Below, in pieces: positions 1-5,535 of a DNA stretch of 8,131 nucleotides. A model generated the notes under the pieces. It ran no database searches. It saw nothing but the letters and a program-made list of their open reading frames with translations, and was not told the origin of the DNA. Within the stretch, counting starts at the first letter, position 1, and every line of letters begins with the position of its first letter. This DNA comes from Anaerolineae bacterium (GTDB lineage: Bacteria > Chloroflexota > Anaerolineae > JACIWP01): the NCBI GenBank assembly GCA_014360855.1, contig JACIWP010000139.1:1-8131 (forward strand). The letters run 5' to 3'. The translations under genes and the position numbers were made by a program.

Positions 1-74
1 GCCGGCCACGGCGCGCGCGACCCTGGCCGCTTACAGTGAGCTGACGCGCTCGCCGGCGGAGAAAGGATACGTCC
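1..74. other. 5' edge and leader of the glycosyltransferase gene
   Basis: This short stretch before the first gene contains no gene that can be called with confidence. Plus-strand frame 1 closes at a TGA at 37-39 and frame 3 at a TGA at 42-44. Either could be the tail of an upstream gene cut by the window edge. Frame 2 reads like protein at first (TARATLAAYSEL, reminiscent of the C-terminal helix of a glycosyltransferase) but has no stop until 224-226, deep inside the next gene. No convincing -35/-10 pair is visible, so the downstream gene is probably transcribed from a promoter to the left of the window. Confidence 0.4.
62..67 (+). promoter_or_regulatory. Ribosome binding site of the GT4 gene
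   Basis: AAAGGA ends seven bases before the ATG at 75, a near-ideal Shine-Dalgarno spacing. It supports ATG 75 as the start of the glycosyltransferase. Confidence 0.7.
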
Positions 75-1199
75 ATGCACGTCTTGCATCTCTACAAGGA
101 CTATTTCCCTGTGCTGGGAGGCATCGAGAACCACATCCGGGCGCTGGCGCGGGCGCAGGCGGCGCACGACCATCAGGTGACAGTGCTGGTGACCAGCACC
201 CACCGCCGCACGCACGAGGAGGATGACCAGGGAGTGCGGGTCATCAAGGCCGCACGGCTGGCGGCGCCGGCCTCCACGCCCATCAGCCTGGTCATGCCCC
301 TGCTGGTGCACCGCCAGCGCCCGGACATCATCCATCTGCATTTTCCCTATCCTTGGGGGGAGCTGTCCGCCCTGCTGTGCGGGCCGGCGGCTCCCTGGGT
401 CATGACCTATCACAGCGACATCGTGCGCCAGCGCCGGCTGGAAAGGGCCTACCGTCCCATTCTGAAGCGGGTATTGGACCGCACGGCGCGCATCATCGTC
501 ACCAGCCCGCGCTATCTGGAGACCTCTCCCTGGCTGCGCGCCTTCGCCGGCAAATGTCGCGTGGTGCCCCTGGGGGTGGACCTGGCCGTGCTCCAGCGCG
601 TGGACGCTCAGCAGGTGGAGGAGATTCGCCGGCGTTTCCCCGGCCCATTATTGCTCTTTGTCGGCCGCCTGCGCTATTATAAGGGTGTGGACTACCTGAT
701 CCAGGCTATGGCGGAGGTGCCGGCAGCGACCCTGCTGGTGGTGGGGGAGGGTCCCATGCGCCGGCCGTGGGAGGAGCTGGCACGGGGCAGTGGGGCGGCC
801 GAACGCATCCGCTTCCTGGGCGAGGTGCCCGACCCCGAACTGCCGGCGTACTATCATGCCTGCGATGTCTTCGTCTTGCCGGCGAGCCAGCGCAGTGAGG
901 CCTTCGGCACGGTCCTGCTGGAAGCCATGGCCTGCGGCAAACCGGTGATCACCACCGAGCTGGGCACCGGCACTTCATGGGTCAACCGACACGGCGAGAC
1001 CGGGCTGGTGGTGCCGCCGGCGGACCCGGATGCGTTGGCGGGAGCCATCCGAACCCTGCTCTCCAACCCCGACCTGCGGCGCCGAATGGGGGAGGCGGCC
1101 CGCCGGCGCGTGGCAGAGGAGTTCACGCTGGAACGAATGGCGGCCGGCGTGGAGCGCATCTATGCGGAGGTGCTGGAGGGCCGGCCGCCGAGCGGGTGA
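75..1199 (+). CDS. Family 4 glycosyltransferase (GT-B fold, WfcD/WbaZ-like)
   Basis: Predicted retaining glycosyltransferase that moves a sugar, probably from a nucleotide-sugar donor, to a growing glycan such as exopolysaccharide, O-antigen-like polymer or glycolipid at the cytoplasmic face of the membrane. The 374 residues are a normal full length for GT4. The N-terminal Rossmann half opens with HVLHLYKDYFP and the acceptor-side glycine loop GGIE (residues 15-18), with an HSD at 113-115. The C-terminal half begins near LLLFVGRLRYYKGVDYL (about 192-208), where the R/K pair expected to hold the donor phosphates sits. The family E-x7-E signature is intact: E275 in SEAFG and E283 in LLEAMACGKPV. 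The following GTGTSWVNRHGETG (297-310) resembles WfcD/WbaZ-type mannosyltransferases, but the sugar cannot be assigned from sequence. The ATG is preceded by a good Shine-Dalgarno. The gene ends 13 nt before the membrane-protein gene on the same strand, so the two are probably co-transcribed. Family confidence is high; substrate is unknown. Confidence 0.93.
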   Translation: MHVLHLYKDYFPVLGGIENHIRALARAQAAHDHQVTVLVTSTHRRTHEEDDQGVRVIKAARLAAPASTPISLVMPLLVHRQRPDIIHLHFPYPWGELSALLCGPAAPWVMTYHSDIVRQRRLERAYRPILKRVLDRTARIIVTSPRYLETSPWLRAFAGKCRVVPLGVDLAVLQRVDAQQVEEIRRRFPGPLLLFVGRLRYYKGVDYLIQAMAEVPAATLLVVGEGPMRRPWEELARGSGAAERIRFLGEVPDPELPAYYHACDVFVLPASQRSEAFGTVLLEAMACGKPVITTELGTGTSWVNRHGETGLVVPPADPDALAGAIRTLLSNPDLRRRMGEAARRRVAEEFTLERMAAGVERIYAEVLEGRPPSG

Positions 1200-1203
1200 A
1201 TGC

Positions 1204-1209
1204 GAGGGA
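1204..1209 (+). promoter_or_regulatory. Ribosome binding site fixing the start of the membrane protein
   Basis: GAGGGA lies just upstream of ATG 1213, with GAGG five bases from the start codon. The reading frame stays open back to an ATG at 1030, but that part lies inside the glycosyltransferase gene and translates to Arg/Trp-rich sequence typical of a shadow frame. The Shine-Dalgarno and the immediate start of a hydrophobic helix after 1213 favour the later start. Confidence 0.65.
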
Positions 1210-1212
1210 CGC

Positions 1213-3618
1213 ATGGGCAGTTGGCTGGTGGGGCAGTTTCTCAGCGCCGCGGCCGCGCTGGCCTGCGAGATTATCCTGACGCGCCTCTTCTCGCTCAGCC
1301 AGTGGTATCACTTCGCTTTCCTGGCCATCAGCGTGGCCCTGCTGGGCTACGGCGCCAGCGGCACTTTTCTGGCGGTGACGCGCCGGCGCATTCCCCTTTC
1401 CCTGCTGGCCGCCGGCCAGGCGCTGGGCACCGCCGCCGGCTATTTGGCGGCCAATTTCATCCCCTTTGACTCCTTCCGCATCGCCTGGGAGCCGGTGCAG
1501 GTGCTCTACATGGCGCTGTACTACCTCAGCCTCACCGTGCCCTTCTTTTTCGCCGGCCTCATCAGCGCCGTACTCCTGGAGCGGCGCGAGCTTCCGGCCG
1601 GCCGCGTCTACGCCGCCAACCTAATGGGCTCCGGCGCCGGCTGTCTGCTGAGCCTGGCGCTCCAGCCGTATTTGGCCGGCGTGGGAAGCCTGCTGGCATG
1701 CGCCGCGCTGGCCGGCGCCGGCGGAGCAACCTTCGCTGTGGGCGAGGGCCGGCGCTGGCGCATCGGGGCGGCCCTGGCGCTGACCGTCCTGCTGGGGGCG
1801 CTGGCGCTCGGCCCGCCGGCCGGCTGGGAGATCCGCCCTTCCCCGTACAAATCCTTGATGCAGGTGCTCCGCCATCCCGGCGCGCGCATCCTGTTCCAGC
1901 GCTGGAACGCCTTTTCGCGGGTGGATGTAGTGCAGGCAGAGGGGATCCGCTCGATGCCGGGGATGAGCCTGGGCTATATGCATGCGCCGCCGGCGCAGAT
2001 GGGCCTGTTCGTGGATGGGGACAACCTCAGCCCGATCCAGATGTCCAGCTCCGCCGCGGACCTGGCGTTCCTCGATTATCTGCCGGAGGCGGTGCTTTTC
2101 CAGCTTCGGCCGGGGGCGGATATCGTCATCGTCGAGCCGCTGGCCGGCCTGGCGGTATGGGGAGCACTGCATGGCGGTGCCCGGCACATCACGGCGTTGA
2201 TGGCCAATCCGCTGGTCTGGCAGGCGGTGGAAGAGACCGCGCCGGCGGACGCCAATCCCTTCCGCGCCCCCAACGTGACGGTCATCTTCGGCGGGGCGCG
2301 CAGTTTCCTCCAGCATCCAGGGCACACGTACGATATCGTACAGTTCCCCCTGACGGACAGTTATCATCCGATCCGCTCCGGGGCCTTCAGCCTTTCGGAG
2401 AATTATCTGCTGACGGTCGAGGCCATGCGCGCCGGCCTGCGCGCCCTACAGCCGGACGGCATCCTGGCCATCACCCGCTGGCTACAGCTCCCTCCGACGG
2501 AATCGGTGCGCGCCGGCGCGTTGGTGGTGGAGGCGCTGGCGGCGGAGGGAGTTGCGGAGCCGGCCCGCCATATTATCGCCCTGCGAAGCTGGTCCACCTG
2601 TCTCATCCTGGCCAAGCGCCGGCCCTTCACCCCCCAAGAGATCGGGCTGGTGCGAGCCTTCGCCACTGCCCGCCAGTTTGACCTGGTCACGTATCCCGGG
2701 ATGTCGGAGGAGGAGTCCAACCGCTTTAACCTCCTGCCCGAACCGGTGTACTATCGGGCCTGGCAGGCCATGCTCACGGCGCGCGACCGCCGGCAGTTTT
2801 ACCACAGCACCCCTTTCGATCTCACCCCGACCACCGACAACCGCCCCTTCTTCTTCCACTTTTTCACCTGGAAACAGGCGCCGGAGGTCTGGCAGACGCT
2901 CGGCATGACCTGGCAGCCCTTCGGCGGGAGCGGGTATTTCGTGCTGATCGCCCTGCTGTTGCTGACCCTGCTGGCCGGCATGGTGCTGGTGCTCCTGCCG
3001 CTCTGGCTGCGCGGTGGGCCGGCCGCGCCCCGCCGTCTGCGCGCCGGCACACTGCTGGCCTTCACCTGCCTGGGCCTGGGCTTCATGATGGTCGAACTGC
3101 CGCTCCTCCAGCAGTGCATCCTCCTGCTCGACCAACCTACGTACGCCTTTGCCACAGTGCTGTTCACCCTGCTGGTATTCTCTGGAGTAGGCAGTATGAT
3201 GTCGGCGCGGATGCCGCCGGCCCTGGCCCTCGGCGGCACGGTGCTGGCGGCGCTGGCGCTGGCCGCCGGCCTTTCCCCGCTGGTGCACGCGGCGCTGGGC
3301 GCACCGCTGTGGGCCCGCATGGGGCTGACAGAGCTGGCGCTGGCGCCGGCCGGCTGGGTCATGGGGATGCCGCTGGCACGGCTGGTGAGCAGACTACGGG
3401 AGCGGGCGCCGGCCCTTATCCCATGGGCATGGGCGGCCAATGGGGTCGCCTCGGTGACCAGCAGTGTGCTGGCCACCATGATGGCGCTGTCCTGGGGGTT
3501 TCAGGCGGTGCTGGTGATAGGCGCTGGGGCATACGCCGGTGCGGCGCTGGCCGGCTGGCGGCTAGTCCTCCAGGATGACCAGCAAGCGCACCGCCAGGAT
3601 AATGATGCCGAGGGCTAA
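1213..3618 (+). CDS. Polytopic membrane protein with degenerate spermidine-synthase-like domain
   Basis: An 801-residue protein with hydrophobic helices at both ends and a soluble, methyltransferase-like domain between them. Hydrophobic segments fall near residues 5-22, 32-55, 62-82, 97-122, 133-175 and 184-200. The central domain spans about 205-555. A second membrane block covers about 573-598, 610-665, 668-698 and 735-782. The central part matches spermidine-synthase-like membrane proteins: YDIVQFPLTDSYHP (373-386), SGAFSLSENYLLTVEA (389-404), DGILAITRW (415-423) and TPTTDNRPFFFHFF (538-551). The C-terminal signatures LGFMMVELPLLQQ and PWAWAANGVASV are also typical of that family. The region that should bind S-adenosylmethionine is eroded: the glycine-rich loop reads VEPLAG (307-312), and the acidic residue expected at the end of strand 2 is replaced in ITALMANP (326-333). 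Polyamine synthesis is therefore not a safe call; transport or scaffolding is possible. It follows a GT4 gene, suggesting envelope or glycan work. Its last 57 bp overlap the convergent gene. Confidence 0.85.
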   Translation: MGSWLVGQFLSAAAALACEIILTRLFSLSQWYHFAFLAISVALLGYGASGTFLAVTRRRIPLSLLAAGQALGTAAGYLAANFIPFDSFRIAWEPVQVLYMALYYLSLTVPFFFAGLISAVLLERRELPAGRVYAANLMGSGAGCLLSLALQPYLAGVGSLLACAALAGAGGATFAVGEGRRWRIGAALALTVLLGALALGPPAGWEIRPSPYKSLMQVLRHPGARILFQRWNAFSRVDVVQAEGIRSMPGMSLGYMHAPPAQMGLFVDGDNLSPIQMSSSAADLAFLDYLPEAVLFQLRPGADIVIVEPLAGLAVWGALHGGARHITALMANPLVWQAVEETAPADANPFRAPNVTVIFGGARSFLQHPGHTYDIVQFPLTDSYHPIRSGAFSLSENYLLTVEAMRAGLRALQPDGILAITRWLQLPPTESVRAGALVVEALAAEGVAEPARHIIALRSWSTCLILAKRRPFTPQEIGLVRAFATARQFDLVTYPGMSEEESNRFNLLPEPVYYRAWQAMLTARDRRQFYHSTPFDLTPTTDNRPFFFHFFTWKQAPEVWQTLGMTWQPFGGSGYFVLIALLLLTLLAGMVLVLLPLWLRGGPAAPRRLRAGTLLAFTCLGLGFMMVELPLLQQCILLLDQPTYAFATVLFTLLVFSGVGSMMSARMPPALALGGTVLAALALAAGLSPLVHAALGAPLWARMGLTELALAPAGWVMGMPLARLVSRLRERAPALIPWAWAANGVASVTSSVLATMMALSWGFQAVLVIGAGAYAGAALAGWRLVLQDDQQAHRQDNDAEG

Positions 3619-5433
3619 CCCTGCCAGCACCCACACCAGGGGCGGGATGAAGACGGTGGGGGGAGCGGCGGATGGCCGCGTCTCCGCGACCGCCGGCGCA
3701 GTGGCGGCCTGGGCCGGCATGCCCTCCGGCCGCGTGAAGGACCAGCCGGCCTGTGCCATCTGCACCGGCCCCAGCTCCGCCGGGGATACAGCGCGCACCT
3801 CGACCCAGTGAATGATTTCCTCGCCGTCCTGGCCGCTGTCAATGCGCAAATCGAACGGGGTGGGCGCATCCCAATCCGGCTTGACCAACGGGAACTCGGC
3901 CAGGCGCCATTCTCCCGTGTTCCCCTTCTGCACGCGGCGCGAGGCCAGCACACCGTCCTGCGCGGGGTATGTGAGGAGAAAGGTGTCACTGCCGCGGTCC
4001 AGGTAGATCAGGCGCAGGATGGCCAGCCGGCCGCCCTCTTTGATGTCCTGGCGCCCCTGCCACAGCCCGGAGATCTCCAGATCGAGGACGGATTGGTCGC
4101 CGCGAGGGGCCAGGTACAAGCCGGCCGGTATGGAGAGGAGCAAACCGCCAAAGCGCGGCGCCGCCGGCTGGTAGACCACCCGCCAGCCCGCGCTGTCGCG
4201 CAGGCTCAGCCCAAAGGCACGGGCGTTATGCCCTTCTTGGTCGAGGTCGGCCGGCAGTCCGAAGAGCACCCACACTCCCGACGCATCCGCCGCGCCGTGT
4301 CCCACATAGGCGCCGGCCATTTTCAGCAGATCCAGGCCGGTTTCCTGGCGGATGGCCTGGGCGTTGGTGAGATGCGCCCAGGGGAGGTCGAGCCAGTCAA
4401 TGCCGGCGCCGACGGCGTCGAGGAGGCCCCAGTAGGTCTGGGAGAGGGAATCGGGATCCGCCAGCCGCCAGCCGATGGGGATGACACCGCGGCGTGGGGT
4501 GAGCGCGGCCGGCGCCGGCAGTGCGGTCTGTGCCGCCGGCTGTTCCACCAGCAGTCCAATACGGCCGGCGACATGGGTGTCAATCTGCTCCGCCCTCTGT
4601 GGGGCGCGCGCCGGTGTCGTCACCAGCCAGGCCAGCCGGTGCGGGAAATTCCTGGCCATCTGGGTCATCCAGTGGAGCATCCACCGCTCGAAACCCTCCT
4701 GTACTGCCGGCTCGAGCTGGGAGCTGTAGGCGCAAACCAGGTCCTGGGTGGGCTGGTCCAGCCCGGCGAACCCCTCCCCGATGCTGATGGCCACCAGATT
4801 GGGATAGCGCTCTGGCGCATCGAACTCGCGTGCTAGTGCTTCCAGCAGGGCGTCGGCGCGCGCCTGCCAGCGAGGGTCTTCATACAGGGGCAGGGCCGCC
4901 GGCCGATCGCATCCTTCCGGCAGGAGGACGCGACCCACTGGCCGGCCGTCCAGCTCGGGGCGGCCGGGGATGTCCCGATAGACCCAGGCCGGCGTCCAAT
5001 CGGCGAGACGTTGGGCCGGGCTGGTGGATTCCCCGTGGAAGAGCACGCTGACGGCCGCCGGCCGGCCGCTCTGCTCCGCCGCATTCAGGTATGCCGTGAT
5101 GCGGGAGAAGTCGTACTGCCCTTCAGCGGGGTTGATCTCCTCCCAGGTGACCTCCACCCAGCCGCCCATGGCCTCCCAGCCGGCGTAGCTCCGCCGCCAG
5201 TCCGCGGCATTGAGCGGGCCAAAGGCGCTGTCGTGGAGCAGGAAGGGCCCAGCGGGAATGCCCAGTGACGGGATAGCCGAAGGGGCCGGCGAAGAAAGGG
5301 ACAGTTTCTCGCCAGGGGGATGGGCGTGCCAGAGGAAACGGCCGCTCTGCCATTCCCGGGCACCGATGAAAAGGGTGCAGATGATGAGGAAGGCAAAGAT
5401 TGCTCCCGCGACTCGCCGACGAGCGGTTGTCAC
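3562..5433 (-). CDS. Membrane-tethered glycoside-hydrolase-like (TIM-barrel) protein
   Basis: A 623-residue protein with a hydrophobic helix near each end. The first, residues 8-25 after RRR, looks like a signal anchor. The second, about 594-618 followed by a short charged tail, looks like a C-terminal membrane anchor, so the bulk should lie outside the cytoplasm. Residues about 55-390 resemble the (beta/alpha)8 barrel of beta-galactosidase/GH42-like hydrolases: GGWVEVTWEEINPAEGQYDF (90-109) is the family-type 'one segment of the barrel' opening. ISIGEGFAG (216-224) places E220 where an acid/base glutamate would be expected, and AGIDWLDLPWAHLTN (343-357) looks like a late barrel strand. Residues about 400-550 are beta-rich (GSDTFLLTYPAQDG, FDLRIDSGQDGEEIIHWVEV), possibly a carbohydrate-binding or jelly-roll module, then a Pro/Ala-rich linker at about 571-593. 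No second catalytic glutamate could be fixed, so activity is unproven. The start is GTG (5433) with GGGGAG nine bases upstream. A promoter lies in the preceding gap. Confidence 0.78.
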   Translation of the reverse strand: MTTARRRVAGAIFAFLIICTLFIGAREWQSGRFLWHAHPPGEKLSLSSPAPSAIPSLGIPAGPFLLHDSAFGPLNAADWRRSYAGWEAMGGWVEVTWEEINPAEGQYDFSRITAYLNAAEQSGRPAAVSVLFHGESTSPAQRLADWTPAWVYRDIPGRPELDGRPVGRVLLPEGCDRPAALPLYEDPRWQARADALLEALAREFDAPERYPNLVAISIGEGFAGLDQPTQDLVCAYSSQLEPAVQEGFERWMLHWMTQMARNFPHRLAWLVTTPARAPQRAEQIDTHVAGRIGLLVEQPAAQTALPAPAALTPRRGVIPIGWRLADPDSLSQTYWGLLDAVGAGIDWLDLPWAHLTNAQAIRQETGLDLLKMAGAYVGHGAADASGVWVLFGLPADLDQEGHNARAFGLSLRDSAGWRVVYQPAAPRFGGLLLSIPAGLYLAPRGDQSVLDLEISGLWQGRQDIKEGGRLAILRLIYLDRGSDTFLLTYPAQDGVLASRRVQKGNTGEWRLAEFPLVKPDWDAPTPFDLRIDSGQDGEEIIHWVEVRAVSPAELGPVQMAQAGWSFTRPEGMPAQAATAPAVAETRPSAAPPTVFIPPLVWVLAGLALGIIILAVRLLVILED

Positions 5434-5442
5434 ACTGCCACG

Positions 5443-5448
5443 CTCCCC
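5443..5448 (-). promoter_or_regulatory. Ribosome binding site deciding a GTG start
   Basis: On the minus strand this reads GGGGAG and ends nine bases before the GTG at 5433. The nearby minus-strand ATG at 5450 is out of frame with the glycosidase-like gene, so GTG 5433 is the best start. Confidence 0.65.
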
Positions 5449-5472
5449 ATAGGGATGGGAAGAACTATGACG

Positions 5473-5501
5473 AGGATATCACAGGCCGGCGCGTAGGTCA
5501 A
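5473..5501 (-). promoter_or_regulatory. Sigma-70-like promoter ahead of the glycosidase-like gene
   Basis: On the minus strand TTGACC (5496-5501, five of six consensus bases) is separated by exactly 17 bp from TATCCT (5473-5478, four of six). It sits inside the 102-nt gap between the NACHT-FGE stop and the GTG start. A transcript beginning about seven bases past the -10 would have a leader of roughly 33 nt that includes the Shine-Dalgarno. This is a pattern match made by eye. Its position in the only real intergenic gap, with correct orientation and optimal spacing, makes it credible. It would let the downstream gene be expressed apart from the NACHT-FGE gene. Confidence 0.55.
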
Positions 5502-5535
5502 GAAAAGGGGATGGAAGGTGCGGGGAAAATCACGG

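Noticed and set aside
1030..1212. N-terminal extension of the membrane-protein frame back to an ATG at 1030
   Set aside because: It lies wholly inside the glycosyltransferase gene, encodes Arg/Trp/Ser-rich sequence with no domain, and a Shine-Dalgarno with ATG at 1213 explains the start better.
1621..2367. A 248-residue minus-strand open frame opposite the membrane protein
   Set aside because: Low-complexity Arg/Gln/Ala/His composition and full overlap with a frame that carries clear family motifs mark it as a shadow.
2482..3288. A 268-residue minus-strand open frame rich in Gln, Arg and Gly opposite the membrane protein
   Set aside because: The Gln runs arise as the complement of leucine CTG codons in the membrane helices; there is no independent evidence of coding.
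1213..3618. Calling the membrane protein a true spermidine synthase (speE)
   Set aside because: The cofactor loop and acidic ribose-binding position are replaced, and a membrane-embedded 801-residue protein is far larger than the usual enzyme of about 300 residues.
3808..4836. A 342-residue plus-strand open frame opposite the glycosidase-like gene
   Set aside because: It is rich in Gly, Arg and Gln with no recognisable domain, and mirrors a well-supported coding frame on the other strand. Long shadow frames are common in GC-rich DNA.
5502..5535. Possible terminator after the NACHT-FGE stop
   Set aside because: The minus-strand sequence is pyrimidine-rich but no stem of useful length followed by a T tract could be found.
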